In this document: positions 38,762-52,145 of the stretch, piece after piece | Layout: every line of letters begins with the position of its first letter | How positions within the stretch are numbered: position 1 is the stretch's first letter | Assembly (NCBI RefSeq): GCF_034702125.1 | Contig: NC_085860.1 | Coordinates: 18,054,541 to 18,118,540 of the forward strand | Reading direction: 5' to 3' | Origin: Engraulis encrasicolus | Taxonomy: Eukaryota; Chordata; Actinopteri; Clupeiformes; Engraulidae | DNA length: 64,000 bases | Program-made: the position numbers and the translations under genes | Notes under the pieces: generated by a model | Seen by the model: the letters and a program-made list of their open reading frames with translations, nothing else | Database searches by the model: none | Told to the model about the DNA's origin: nothing

Positions 38762-39622
38762 ATGGCGGCGTCGGCGAGGGCAAGATCTGCTAAGTCACAG
38801 GCTAATGTGGCTACTGAAGTTAGCTCTGATATATCCAACTCTACTGAGGCAACCAGCTTTTCGATGGATGCCCTGGTGGGTCTTCAGGCTACATTGGAGA
38901 AAACCATGCAGGAGATGTCTCAGGTTGGCGGTATACTTAAACAGTTACAAGAAGATGTCTCTACTGTTAAATCAGCGCAAGCTAAAACTACCATGGACAT
39001 TAACAACATGCGTGAGCGGCTGGATGACGCCGACGGTCGGTTTATGCATATGGAGATTGAAAACGAGAGACTGTCCTCTGAATTACAAAAGAGAGCAAAA
39101 CAATGTGATGAGTTGGAAAGAGCTCTTCAAGAGGCAGAAAGCAGGGAAAGGCTGTTGAACTTGCGATTAGTAGGGATAGAAGAGAATCAAGATGGCAATC
39201 TACGGGTGCTGGCTCGTCAGTGTATTGACGAAACACTGGGCGTGAAGCTAAACGACAACGCGTTCCGCGCTGGCGCACAACCAACAGAGGAAGACGCACA
39301 GCCACGACCGATCGTTTTAAGATTTCTGTCTCTGCTCGAGAGAGATCGGGTGTTGACCACTGTGAAGACAAAATACAAGCAAAAGGCTGCGCTGGAATGG
39401 AAAGGCGCAAAGATCTCTCTCTTCCCGGATGCATCGAGGGCAGTGGTGGAAAGGAGGAGGAAATTCACTCCCGTGCGGAACAAACTTCACGACATGGACA
39501 TAAGATTCACACTCGCATATCCAGCAAAACTCTACTTCACCTGGAAGGGGAAGAAGATGTCTTTTGAAGACCACAGAAAAGCACAAAAATTCCTTGACAA
39601 AGAGACAAATGGTTCAGACTGA
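38762..39622 (+). CDS. L1 ORF1 protein (RNA-binding chaperone)
   Basis: 286 residues from ATG at 38762. An N-terminal Ser/Ala-rich region, a coiled coil (MQEMSQVGGILKQLQEDVST through RLDDADGRFMHMEIENERLS), an RRM-like core (LRLVGIEE, PIVLRFLSLLERDRVL) and a C-terminal domain (FPDASRAVVERRRKFTPVRN, LAYPAKLYFTWKGKKMSFED) in the order known for vertebrate L1 ORF1p. The frame is open throughout. This protein forms trimers that coat L1 RNA. Confidence 0.88.
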   Translation: MAASARARSAKSQANVATEVSSDISNSTEATSFSMDALVGLQATLEKTMQEMSQVGGILKQLQEDVSTVKSAQAKTTMDINNMRERLDDADGRFMHMEIENERLSSELQKRAKQCDELERALQEAESRERLLNLRLVGIEENQDGNLRVLARQCIDETLGVKLNDNAFRAGAQPTEEDAQPRPIVLRFLSLLERDRVLTTVKTKYKQKAALEWKGAKISLFPDASRAVVERRRKFTPVRNKLHDMDIRFTLAYPAKLYFTWKGKKMSFEDHRKAQKFLDKETNGSD

Positions 39623-40184
39623 TGGTGGGTAGGCTTTTTCCATCTAGGCTATGTGACAAAAAAGGTTAACATCTATAAGAGGTCAAATTTAGATGGTCAT
39701 TCACAAGTTTCTGTTTCTTCTTATTCTTCCCCATTTCTTTTTTTTAAAAAGTGAGCAAAAACAAATATAAACAACATGGGGGGGAAACCCAGTCTATTAA
39801 GAATGTGCTGAGACAGGTTTTTTTTTATATACCCCTAACAGGTGGGGACATTATTTTGTTGCGTATGGGGCTTAAGTAACATACTATAGGCTAATAAGGA
39901 AACTAATAGGAGAATAGGTAGCCACTGCTTAGGCGCTTCATGGACCAGGTTGAGGGTGGGGTTTCCCCCATGAAGAAAGGGCAGCAGATTTTGTGGGGGA
40001 TTAAGGGTCAATATTGGGATGTGTTACTGTTCTTTTTCCCAGTTTTAGGGATGGTGTTCATAATGTTTGTGAGGTGGGTGTATATGGCTGTTTTGTTTTT
40101 GTTTTTCTTGCCGTCTTCACATTTTCCCCCATTCTTTTTTATTTTTGTCCAGAGGGTGGCATACCATTTTCATGAGCAACCTGA

Positions 40185-43100
40185 TTGAGTACACAAGGGA
40201 TCAGTAGTGCTTATATTAAAGTTATTTCATGGAATATAAATGGGACACATAATATAACAAAATTGAAGAAATGCCTTCTTTATCTTAAGTCAAGACAGGC
40301 AGACATTGTCTTCCTCCAAGAGACTCATATGGGGAAGTCAGAGGCGATGAAACTGAAGAGGGCATGGGTGGGTCATGTCTTTCATAGCTCATTTGACAGT
40401 AGTAAAAGAGGAGTTGCAATTCTTTTGCATAAAAAACTGAAGTTTGTGTTACTCAAGGAACACAAAGACGAAGAAGGGCGACTTGTATGTATTGAAGCGG
40501 TAATAGATGGGAGGAGACTAAATCTTTGCAACGTTTACGCACCCAATGAAGACAGCCCAGAATTTTTCCATGAGGTGAATAGGCTTTTGGGATCATTTGA
40601 AGAAGGAGGTATAATTTTGGGTGGAGATCATAATCAGACCTTGGACCCAGTGCTTGATAAATCTAGATATTTCCCTGCACCATCAAAGGGCAGAGAGGCA
40701 TTGAAACAGCTCCAGGAAGATGTTGGAGTAGTTGACATCTGGAGATTAACAAACTCAGACAAACGGGAATATACCTTTTATTCACACAATCATAAATCCC
40801 ACAGTAGAATTGATTACTTCCTAATTTCTAATAACCTGGTGGATTCTGTTCAGGATATTACCATTGGTGCAATAGCATTAACAGACCATGCTACAGTTGA
40901 GCTCTGTATTTCAACTTGTCTTGAAAACATCAGGAGTAATAGATGGAGACTCAATACATCCCTTCTACAAGATACTATAATCAAACAAACATTAGCAGAT
41001 GATCTTACAGCCTTCTTTCAGATAAATATTGGGTCTACCCCCAAAATAGGTACTGTGTGGGAGGCCTCTAAGGCATTTATTAGGGGAAAGTGTATTGCTG
41101 AAGCATCAAGAAAGAAAAAACAAGATAAGCAAACAATGATAGAGCTGGAGGATAAAATAAAACAGAAAGAAGGAGAACTATCAGAGAACTACAGTGAGGA
41201 TTTATTGAAACAAGTATGTGAACTGAAGTACAATCTTAACTCCTTGTACAGTAAGAAAGCTGAGTATGCCATGTTTCGACTTAAATGTACCTTCTATGAA
41301 AGTGGCGAGAAAGCAGGTAGACTGTTAGCACGGCAACTTAAAAAACAGGAATCCTCACATGCGATACCTTGTGTTAAAGATAGCCATGGGAAAGTGGTCA
41401 CCACAGCAAAAGAAATTAACCAGGTGTTCATGGACTTTTACAAAACTCTGTACACGTCAGAAACTCTCTCAAACCAAGAAAAACTGGAAAACTGGTTCTC
41501 TCAATTTGAACTCCCTAGATTATCTCAGGAGCAGGCACAGTTCCTGGAAACTCCTGTTACAGAGGAAGAAGTGAGAAAGGCCATATTGTCAATGCAGACT
41601 GGCAAAGCTCCTGGGTTAGACGGGTTTCCTGTTGAGTATTACAAGCAATTTATTGACATCTTGGCCCCTGTGTTAACGGATGTATACTATGAGGCCTTAG
41701 AAACAGGGCATCTGCCTACTACTCTCAACGAATCAGTAATTTCTGTTATCCTTAAGAAGGGTAAAGATTCAATGGATCCAGCCAGTTACCGTCCAATTAG
41801 CCTGGCTAATGTAGACTATAAAATTTTCACAAAAGTTCTGTCAATGCGCCTTGAGAACATTATTCCATGTATTATAGACCCAGACCAGGTTGGGTTTGTA
41901 AAAGGCAGATCTTCATCTGACAATTTAAGACGTCTCCTCCATTTGATATGGCAAACCAGGGAATCTGATGAATCTTTCGCGGCCTTCTCTTTAGATGCAG
42001 AGAAGGCGTATGATAGGTTAGAATACAGTTTTTTGATGCATACATTAAGGACATTTGGCTTTGGACGAGAATTCATTAAATGGATAGAGTTAATATACGC
42101 CGAACCGAAGACGTCAGTTTTGACGAATGGTATCGTCTCCTCATTTTTCAATGTAACCAGAGGTGCAAAACAAGGAGATCCTCTTTCTCCGTTCTTGTTT
42201 CTTTTATTTCTTGAGCCCCTGGCAGCAGCTATTAGAGCGGACATAAGAATAAGAGGGGTGAAGGCTGGGGGTAGGGAACATAAACTTTTCCTATATGCAG
42301 ATGGTATTCTCTGGCTATCTGTAGACCCCGTTTCCTCAGCCCCTAGGTTCCTGAAGACCATGGAAGAATTTTCTGAAATATCAGGTTACAAAATTAATCT
42401 GAATAAGTCTGAAGTGATGCCAGTGTCAAGAACTTGTCTCTCATCAATAAACAATGCACTTAAGTTTAGGTGGATAGATTCTGGGATGCAATATCTTGGG
42501 ATCCGTCTTACTCCAGATATAGAAGATATGGTGCAAACAAATTTTTCTCCATTACTTCAGGGTATTAAGACTAACTTGGAAAAGTGGAAAATGATTAATC
42601 TTAGATTGTGGGGGAAAATTAACACAATAAAAATGATGGTGGCACCTCAGGTGAACTATATATCTATGATGGTTCCACTAACTGTCCCAAATACTTTCTT
42701 TAAACAATACAACCACATAGTTAGAGACTTCCTATGGAATGGAAAGAAACCCCGCATAAAACTGGATAAGTTATTCACCACTGGAAGCATGGGGGGGTTA
42801 GGGTTGCCTAATGTGGAGTTGTATAAAATGTCTTTTGAACTTCTTAAAATCTCAAAACATTGGTCTGATGAAGGATCAAGCCTGGGTTGGTTAGACATAG
42901 AGAGGGAAATGGTGTCCCCATTCGGTCCAATTGAAATTTTGTCACAGACAAATTTTGTCCTAAGAGGAAGGATCGTTCAAACCCGATTTTGCAGTGCTCC
43001 AGAGAGACATGGGCAAAGGTACATAAGCTGCTCCATACACCCCATCATAAACAGATGTACTCTTCAATATGGAACAACCCTTCTATTAAGATCGGAAGAA

Positions 43101-43981
43101 AGTCAGTCATGTGGGATACATGGCTGATCAAAAATGTAACTAGAATCAGTGATCTGTATAGCAATGGTCTGTTTCAGTCATTTGAAGAGTTAAAACAAAA
43201 TTTTGACCTGGAAAAAACTGATTTCTGGAGGTATTTGCAATTGAGAAGCTGGGTAATGAGCTTGAAGATTCCAACTGATGACACTAATAAGCTGAGTTGT
43301 TATTTTAAGCTGCCTGGGTTTTTGCGTAGTGCATCTGGTTTTTACAAAATCATAACTGATAATATTTATGGTAAGAGTCAACACATAAGGCAAATCTGGG
43401 AGAGAGACTTAAAGACAACTATTGAGGAGGAGGCGTGGGAAGAGATAGTGAAGAAAGTAGGTTGGTCTGTGAGGGATGCTGTTAATAAATTCACACAATA
43501 CAAGGTCATTCATAGATATTATTACACACCTGTTAAGCTCCACAAGATGGGGCTAATGAGGGACAACAAGTGCTGGAAATGTAAGGGTGACATTGGCTCA
43601 TATGTACATCTTTTGTGGGACTGTCCTTTTGTTTTGCCTTTTTGGAAGCAAGTGCTTCATGTTATTGGAGAGTGGTTAGATGCACCATTGCCAGAATCAC
43701 CCCAGCTATGTTTGCTTGGAGACCGAACTATCCTACCACCAAATGTGACAAAAGTGGAGTTTGCACTGGCGTCGGCAGGATTTATTATTGCAGTGAGAAT
43801 CATCCTCAGACATTGGAAAAGTCAAGTGAGGCCCTGCTTCACGGAATGGCTGAAATTGATGATGGACACTGCCTCATTTGAGGGCCTCATTGCAAGACTG
43901 AATGATGGTAAAGGAAAATATAACAAAGTGTGGTCTCATTTTCTGCACTTCATACAGTTTCAATGGTCTCAGATTGCATAA
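40185..43981 (+). pseudogene. L1 ORF2: endonuclease and reverse transcriptase, frameshifted, YADG
   Basis: The open frame begins after a stop at 40182 with no ATG before the conserved ISWNINGTHN, so the natural start is lost or non-ATG. Endonuclease: FLQETHMGKSE, NVYAPNEDSP, ILGGDHNQ, HSRIDYFLIS, LTDHA. RT: GKAPGLDGFPVEYYKQF, SYRPISLANVDYKIFTKVLS, FSLDAEKAYDRLEY, TRGAKQGDPLSPFLF, then LFLYADGILW where LFLYADDILL is usual. The first frame stops at 43127. The C-terminal part continues in another frame (open 42989-43981) and has the Cys-rich CWKCKGDIGSYVHLLWDCPF typical of L1. Loss of the second catalytic Asp and the frameshift predict no activity. Confidence 0.88.
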
Positions 43982-44812
43982 GTGTACTTGTAATTAGACT
44001 GTACTTAAATGCCGCCCCCCCCCCCTTATTGTTTGTGTGTTTTTTTTTTGGTTTTTTTTTGTCTTTGTTTATTATTTTCATTTCTTTTTTATTGTGAGAT
44101 ATTGTCTTTTTGCTTTTGGCCATAGCTACCCTACTTGAGTGATATGTAAAAGTTATGGTGATATGATCCATTGAAAAATACAATAAAAACTTGAATTGAA
44201 AAAAAAAAAAAAAAGAATAAGCATAATATTAAGAGTAAGCAAGCAGGTGCGCGTGCTTGTGCGTGTGTGTATGTGTGCGTGCGTGTGCGTACTATTTGTC
44301 ACGTCATTCTTCTGTCGCCTGACTGTCCAGACGACGTGACCCCTTTGTGACCACTACAAAAGTATTTTTTTTTAACTGACTTTTGTGTGTGTGTGAGTCA
44401 AAATAACTCAATATACTTCACTGTCCATCTTCACGTGCATCCACTTCTCTCTTGCTCAATGCCCATCTGACTCAATCTGTCGAAACTCTCTTGGTTTCCC
44501 ACAGTACTCTTATTGTTGTTTTTTTGGTAGTTTCACTGCCCATATTTTGAAGGGTCATGTCGAGGTATCAAGTTGCCTCTTCAACCGTCACCAATATATG
44601 TAGAGGCGTGCTCCTGATGCGTGGAGACATGGCTGATGTTAGATGTTTGATTTTCCCCTTGCGTAATGTGTGGCGGTGCATTTTGCAATCCAGGAATCAC
44701 ATGATCATACAGGAATGGTCTTGAGCGTTTTGTTTTATCCAACACACACACACACAGTGTGCCTGGTCCCCCCATATTATCATGTTCTCCTTTCTTACTT
44801 TCATCATCATCA

Positions 44813-45050
<238 letters not shown>

Positions 45051-45995
45051 TCTCTCTCCCTCTGCTACTCAATGCCCTGCTCCATCTGTGGTCTCAACAA
45101 TAAGTATTGGATTGGATAAAGGGATTAAGTGTTGGGGAATTGGGGAAAGGGATGCTAGTCGTTGTCTGTGTAGCCGAGTGGATGCTTGGCTGTGGTTTGG
45201 CTGTGGCATGACTGGCGTGACTGGTGTGGCGGAGGAGGATCATTTACATGTGGGGAAAAGCTGCAAACCACAAACAGTATCACTCTCCCCGTTGGTGCAA
45301 GCCACTGGCACTGGGCAGGTGTGTGTTGTGTGTGTGTTGTGTGTGGAAAAGCCAAAAGCAAGCATACTCACACCAGGGAGTATTAAATATTCCACTATTG
45401 ATGGATTTTCCGTATTGGATTTTTCCACTCTTTGCGTCCCTTGGGTCCAAACCGTCTGCAGGTCTATTGCATTTTCCTTTATACCCCACCTTCATTCATC
45501 CATCCAGTGGTGCAATGTTGGGATGTTTCTGCACTTGGGGAGTGGCGATGAATGGGACGGGAGGCTAGATAGCTAGACGGATGGCTGTTGAGGAGCAGCT
45601 TAAGCTCCAGGGGGAAACACCGACCCACTTATGGCTCTTCCCTTGGGACAAAAGATCAGGGTGTGTTTTGTGTTTGTGTGTAAATTTAGAAACCCTGTCA
45701 GAACTCAAGTCCCTCCTTTCTTCTGTTGAAGCCCCCCTCCAGACGAAGATTGGATAGTTTACAATTTGTTTAACTTTGTTTGTGTTGTGTGTGCATGCGT
45801 TACGGGCGGCTGAACTCTCTCAGATATCATAACTCAGGGCCAGGGCTGTTAGATATCACAAACGACAAACTCTTTTTTGCTCTTACTCTCTTACTTTTAC
45901 TCTGACATGTTTTTTCTTTTGTGCTGTTTTTAATTGTGCACACTATTGCTGCACATGTTCTTACTTGGTTATGTCGTTGTTGGCCCTTCCTCTCG

Positions 45996-46015
45996 ATATC
46001 TCTCTTTCTCTCTAG

Positions 46016-46108
<93 letters not shown>
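45996..46108. repeat. CT microsatellite
   Basis: About 45 CT units with CTAG and CG interruptions. Confidence 0.93.
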
Positions 46109-46113
<5 letters not shown>

Positions 46114-47547
46114 TTGTTTCACACATTCTCTTCATACTGGTGACAACAGTGCTTATTTTTGTTGGGTTTTTAATGTTCTCTCCTCATCCTCTCATGTTTT
46201 GTTCCCAGCATGGTAGGTAAATATGGCAGAGCTAGACTTTCCCAGGTCACCTGAATCTTGGCAAGCATGTTGTCACCTTACCTCACCTTGATCGGCCAGT
46301 AAGGAAGGAGTATTTCCTCGCAAATGTGGGTCGGCCAGTTTGATCTGCTGGCATTCCCTGAATGGTGCCAGGTGGTGAATCTTTCTTTTATTTTTCACTT
46401 GTCAGAGGAAGAGCACAACTACTTTGCGGTTTCACCACTTTATTTTGTTTGGCGTGTTGAAGTTTTGGCACTAGGCGTCTTGACACCTGAGGACTAAAGT
46501 ACCGTACCGGGTACCCTGAAAAGCTGCACCTGCTCCTGCAGACAAAGAAACGTTGAAGGTGTGCGGGCCCTCGCAAAACTTTTATTTTTATTTTTTTTTG
46601 CCGGACACCTTGTGGAGCCTTTGACCAAGCATCTTCCATTGTAGCACTCTCAATGAATACTACACTGTGGGCAGAATTATTGTCATCTCTCTGGAAGACT
46701 TAAAAATTGTTTAGAGACTTTTCAGAATTTGTTGGATGTCTTTTGTAGAAATTGCCTAATAATTATACTGTACATACCTGATATAAGGTGTTGGGCTCCT
46801 TAGATCACATCCTCTCTTATTATGCAAATGTGCATGACCCAAAATGCTTAAATCCAATGGGTGTTCATGTTCATACAGCTTGGTGTTGAAAAATATGCAT
46901 AAAATGGACGATATGGTAAAAATTAAAAAACATGTTTGCCTAATAATTCTGCACACTGTGTCCAGCCGAGACAGGATTGTCAAGGAGACAAGCCAAGGAG
47001 TGTCAGTTCCAGGTCTAGAAAGTGAGAAACCTGGCCTTAGCCATGGCTGAAAAGGCAAAGACGCACCTTACGGTCACACAGGGGACCAGACAACAACACA
47101 AAACCTTGCCATGTTTTTCTCCTATGGTTCTTAAAGTGCATTGTAACCAACAAAGCGACTAGTAGGTTTTGAGAAATGGACCCTCCCATTTGTAGTGGAT
47201 GTTTAATTTTTGAACCCTGTATTGACCCCGCTGGAGGCAAGTCTTGCCCTATCACACAATAACTTTTTACCTGGCTACCCTATTGACCTTGACCTTCATT
47301 CAGGTCGATGGGCAACCCCTTTTCTTTCTTCTTTCAATAACTCGCATCCATCAACTGTTGCTGCTAGCCTAGTCCCAATTTTGGCAGAAGATAAAGGCAA
47401 AATGAGTTCACTTGATTTTTCCACTCTTCTTTTAGCTCGTGCTGTTCATTGTTAATAACAACACTACCCCAGAACTGCCATCGGAAAAAAATCATGCCAC
47501 GAGTCACCAAAGTCAACATGGTGCTCCTTTCTTTTATCCTTTGGGGT

Positions 47548-47836
47548 GGATTCCAATATGCAGACTCCCGTCCTCCCTTGCTCAGGTGCCTGCTGGTGAC
47601 CTCATGGTGACGTCACTGACGACAGAAAATGAATTCAATGTCTTGCAAAATCACAATTCTAATGCTATTTACTAATTTTCAATCGGAATGGTGAATGAAG
47701 AACGTAATCCCAAAAATCGGTGTGGCTAGGCTGACAGCGGGGAAACGTTATTGTTTTCTCCACAGAGGCGGGGCGTCAGCAACATGCGAGGCCACAAGCA
47801 CAAGTGGAGGACGGGAGTCTGCATATTGCAATGCAC
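47548..47836. mobile_element. Non-autonomous DNA element, 290-bp family, copy C
   Basis: Ends GGATTCCAATATGCAGACTC and GAGTCTGCATATTGCAATGC. Shares CACAAGCACAAGTGGAGGA and GTGGCTAGGCTGACAG with copies A and B but the interior has diverged. Confidence 0.65.
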
Positions 47837-48114
47837 CCATGGCCTGCTGTTCCATAGAACTGATGGCCTAGCACCTCTTTCCTCGTCCTTCTGGCTTTGT
47901 GGTATATTTGGTGGTATTGTGACAGCTGGTATTTTGATTGGCAAAAATCTGAGGAAACCCTGTCAAGGTAGAGAGAGTAACGGTTAGTGTCAGACAATTC
48001 CTTCCGCGTGCCTTGCTTTTTTTTTTTTTTAACTTTTTTTATGTGCACAACCTGTATTTTAAGATGCGGTCATTTTGATGAAGGGATCCAATGTACTGGG
48101 TTGTGGGCAGAATA

Positions 48115-48327
48115 TTAACCCATTGTGCCCTGGAGCGACATATACGCCGCAGTCAGGTTCTTGTGGGTATGTTAGAGCTGTGTGAACACATTCTAGTGCA
48201 AAATGAAGGTTCTAGCTTTTAAATTCAACTCATTTCATGTTTTTATGTGCTTCGGAGGCTGAGATATTTAGGATATTTAGGGAGAGGGCACCTTTTCCCA
48301 AAAATGGCTTAGGCTAAAATGGGTTAA
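48115..48327. mobile_element. TTAA-flanked MITE, CCCATT family, copy 1
   Basis: Ends TTAACCCATT and AATGGGTTAA. Contains GGAGCGACATATACGC, GTGCTTCGGAGGCTGAG and GGCTTAGGCTAAAATGG, all shared with the copy at 54333. Confidence 0.72.
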
Positions 48328-48332
48328 AGCAG

Positions 48333-48425
48333 GGGTGGGGAACCTTTTCCATCCGAGGGCCGTAAAAGTCCTCAGAGGGCCGTATTTTGAACACAAACCA
48401 GGATTTCCCCCTGCGCTTTAGGCCT
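48333..48425. mobile_element. Solo hAT-like terminus
   Basis: Begins CAGGGGTGGGGAACCTTTTC followed by GAGGGCCGTAAAAG and a second GAGGGCCGT, a common vertebrate hAT end. It lies directly after a TTAA MITE. No opposite terminus recognised. Confidence 0.5.
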
Positions 48426-48507
48426 ATATTAAAGGCAGCTACCCTTTAAAATAGTCGAGTCCCCACCTTCTCTAGGACCCCTGAATGTAACTTAATTGTA
48501 TTGCAAA

Positions 48508-48862
48508 TAGGGATGCAAATTATCGATTAATTCATTAATCATTAGTTGATAGCCTTATAGATCGACTTACGATTAATTGATAAGCGGCGTTTTCCCCCCG
48601 AAATCTCAATGTTTCTCTGAAAAAAACCTTCTAAATCTAAAAATGTTAATTAAAAATTGAGATAAAATACCACATTTAAATTAATTCTATTTCAATTATT
48701 TAATACAATGGTGATTTAAATATTCCTACTATTCACACCCCTCTTCACATGCCCATTTCACCTGGGTCTCTTATCAGTTGAATTGTCGATTAATTGCGAT
48801 TAATACTTTTTAATGCATTGATCGATTAAAGTCGATTAATCGATTAATCGTTTGCATCCCTA
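48508..48862. mobile_element. hAT-like MITE with 8-bp TSD
   Basis: 355 bp, ends TAGGGATGCAAA and TTTGCATCCCTA in inverted orientation, interior rich in ATTAATCGAT-like words. Perfect 8-bp duplication ATTGCAAA at 48500-48507 and 48863-48870. Confidence 0.82.
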
Positions 48863-48874
48863 ATTGCAAATGTA

Positions 48875-50720
48875 ATTTCTAATATTCTTTTACAAAAAAG
48901 GTCATATTTCATACTAATGACATTTCATACTTTGAATTCATAATGAGTTCCTGTCTTGAACTTGAACGATGGAACTCATCATTGGTGTGCATGCGTGCGT
49001 ACATGTGTGTAAATGTAGGTTTAAGTGACATGTAGAGTGGTTGCACAGGGTGCAGCGTGTGTATGTGCTCCTCATATCATCAGAGCACTCTCTTGTTCCC
49101 TAAACACTTTAGTGGGTTGCAACAGCCTGGGAAGACTTAACGAGACCAGGATGTGACACCGATCTGAGGAGCTGACGTCAGGAGGAGTGTGTTTGTGTGA
49201 GCCCACGTGTGTGCCCACACCGGTGTGTTTTGAGAGAGTGGGGCGTGTATGGGCTAGTCTCTCTTGGATGACTCCTTCTCTTGAGTTGCGTCACATTATC
49301 CCAGTTTTCCTTCCTTGTGGTTTAGACGATGAGCCTGCGAAAACGTGAGGGGAGAGGGTTCTTTGAAGATGCACCCTTGAGATTTTGAAGAGGCTGTGTC
49401 TAGACAAGTTTAAAGATATTTCCGTCTTCTGTTGCGCCCCCATGCTCAAGTCTGAAGAGGCACCATGCCGTGAGTTACCATGGAAATTGCCTTTATGATG
49501 TCACATACCTGGGCATTCTTTTCTAGAATTCTCACGGAGGTATCATTGAGATACTGTCTTGAGATGACCAATGAGAAGAACAACATTGTCTTGAGAGGAC
49601 ATTGCGTCTTTGTAGATTAGGGAAGAACATAACTGTTAAAAATGAATAGTATTAATAGAATCCATGTTTTTGTTTTTTTTAAATAATTTTATTGGCTCTG
49701 ATTTTGGGGTTGCATCACGGGTAGACTAAACACTGAAAACTACTGCCTAATGAGTGTTTATCTTCACCTGGGCAAGAATCAAGTGGTGGCTGGAGTCATG
49801 AAAAAGTTGACACTAGGAGTTGGCGGGAGTAGGAGTAGGCAGTCGTGAATGCAGTCTGTCTTAACGCTAAATTTGCAAACGGAAGTTGTTGATTATTTTT
49901 AACTGTGTTTATTCCAAAGGAAAACTGGTGACGTCATGGATCGTAAAGCGTATTCCACCTTTGCAGGTTGGACTTTAGGATGTATGTGTTGTTTACCATC
50001 GCTCAACTCTGGCCATTGGCCACAAAGAGCAATGCAGAGAGCAAAGGGTAATTTCACATGAAATCAGACACTTGGGGGGCCAACCGAAACAACGTTTAAT
50101 ACAACTTTATAGTGGCAAGGTAGAACTCCAGAACTGAATTTGCTGGAATCCTAATGGTTTAGACAATGAGCCTGAGGGAATAAAGGGCTTCTTGGAAGAG
50201 AGAGCTTCTTGTCAGCCCATTTAAGTCACAAAAGATGGTTTTGATGTTGTTTTTGAAAGTTCTTTTCTGACTCTACGAAATTACACACACAATATGGAAC
50301 CCAACAGTTATCAGAGATTGAATTATGAGATATTAAAATATTGAAAAGCTTGTCCCGGGTTGGTCTGGCTTCAAAGGGACCCCAAAGGAAAAATCTCTGA
50401 TGCATGATGTGGGACAGTAGAGTAGATGTCTTTTTTTAATATTAAGTGTCCGGAAGACATTGTTTCATGATTAAAAAGTTGTTCCACCTTTGCATAATTG
50501 TTAAAAGCTTGCATAAAAGGGGGAATAAGAACTCTCAAACCCTGCCCATTCCGGCAAGCACAACACATTGGTATGAAGAAAAGTCAGCAGGTTTTCTTTT
50601 CTTCAGGTCATGGCTCATACAGTTTGACAATTTAATGGAACCAATACAGTTTCCTGGCATGAGATTTTTCTCTTTCTTTCCCCACGTTAGAACCACCTGC
50701 ATGTTTCTAGTGTACAATGG
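48875..50720. other. zc3h18 intron, no gene recognised
   Basis: Non-repetitive intronic DNA; no coding or RNA gene signal seen. Confidence 0.5.
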
Positions 50721-50732
50721 CATACAGTGAAA

Positions 50733-50912
50733 CAGGGTTGCCAGATAAGGCTGATGATTTCCAGCCCAAAAAATGCCCAAAACCCGCCTGAAAGCACTAA
50801 ATCCTGCCCAATTCTATTGATTTCTCTGGCCAAAAGTTGGGCCATTTTTACCTGCAGACGGCCAATCTAAGGAGCCCAATTAGGCGGGAACCCGCACAAT
50901 CTGGCAACACTG
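50733..50912. mobile_element. hAT-like MITE, 180 bp
   Basis: Inverted ends CAGGGTTGCCAGAT and CAGTGTTGCCAGAT. Flanks CAGTGAAA (50725-50732) and CAGTGCAA (50913-50920) form an 8-bp duplication with one mismatch. Confidence 0.75.
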
Positions 50913-51534
50913 CAGTGCAATGTCACACTGGTAGCGTGCGAGGAGCTTGGCCGTCCATCAAGCAGTGCAAATGGGACAGCACCCTTTGGCAGGGTCTAGA
51001 ACTGGGACGGCACCGTGGGTCAGGAGGACATGTACTCTTGTATTTGTTTTCATATTTGTGGGGAAATGCAAGATGAGCTCAGCCTTTTTTTGCCTTTTGT
51101 TGTCTTTCATGCACTTCATTATGCAACCTCCATTCATTGACGAGCAGTCAGACTATTGTTCCTTGAAGCACCTGACACCCGCCAGCCAGCTTCTGCTTTA
51201 GTTTAGTCTATCAAAACGCTGTGTGAAGATCACTGGGTGTTGCATTGCACCATTTTAGAACAGGAAAACCCGGCAAGCAACTTAAGCCTCTCAGCCAGTC
51301 AAGTGTATATTTCCCACATTATCGCTTCCCCAGAGTCAGCCTCTTCAAAAAGGAAAATCGGCCGTGACCGTTGTTGCACCATTATGATGCAAGCATGGTG
51401 CACCTATTTTTAGCAACAGGTATAACATTTCAGGTATGCTGGAGGCCATGCTGTACATTCTATTTTTAGTAACACATCCTCTCAGCCTTTGCTCTGTTAG
51501 CTTTTGTGTAATTATTAAGTTCATTGGGTGTCAA

Positions 51535-51660
<126 letters not shown>

Positions 51661-52035
51661 GAGTGACTGTATTTGCACAAATAAATGGAGTGTTAGTCCA
51701 ATAGCTTTGACGTCACATCTGTTTGAGCAGCACGTCACGGCATGGGAGTCGGGACACACTCTGTGTGTATTTAGTTGCAGAGGAAAATATGTCGGAGCTT
51801 AATGAGCAACCTCAGGGAAAGTCCATTAGTCAGTAAGCTAAGCACTGCAGGCCAGTAGCCAGGTGCCAAGACATGCCCGGAGACGCCCGGACATGGGGGA
51901 GTACAGGTGTGGAGACAGGTAGCAACTCCTACTGGGCGCAGGTAACTGATATGTAGTTGAGTGAAGATGCAAAACCCACACCAGAAAAAGAGGTGCTGGC
52001 AACCATTGAAACACTTGCAGGAGGAGAGAAGTACA

Positions 52036-52145
52036 GCACACTCCCGAGTTGCATAAGCAAGTTTTTAATGTCACAACGTTTCGGCCCGTATGATCTGAGG
52101 AAGGCCGACAGTCAGAAAACTTGTTAATATAACCGGGGAGTGTGC
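52036..52145. mobile_element. Fold-back element with ACGTTTCGGCCCG core
   Basis: Imperfect arms GCACACTCCCGAGTT and CCGGGGAGTGTGC, with AAGTTTTTAATGTC against AAACTTGTTAATAT. The core is the reverse of the CTGAGGAAGGCC...GGGCCGAAACG pattern seen at 33800. Confidence 0.6.

Larger units (their letters stand above)
38567..44214 (+). mobile_element. Full-length L1-type retrotransposon in zc3h18 intron
   Basis: About 5.65 kb, same orientation as zc3h18. It is flanked by a perfect 16-bp duplication GAATAAGCATAATATT (38551-38566 and 44215-44230). It has a 5' UTR of about 195 bases, ORF1, ORF2, a 3' UTR with AATAAA at 44182 and a poly(A) tail of about 16 As. The intact duplication and clean tail suggest a fairly recent insertion. 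It carries two ORF2 defects: a frameshift near 42.9-43.0 kb and a YADG in place of YADD. Confidence 0.92.
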
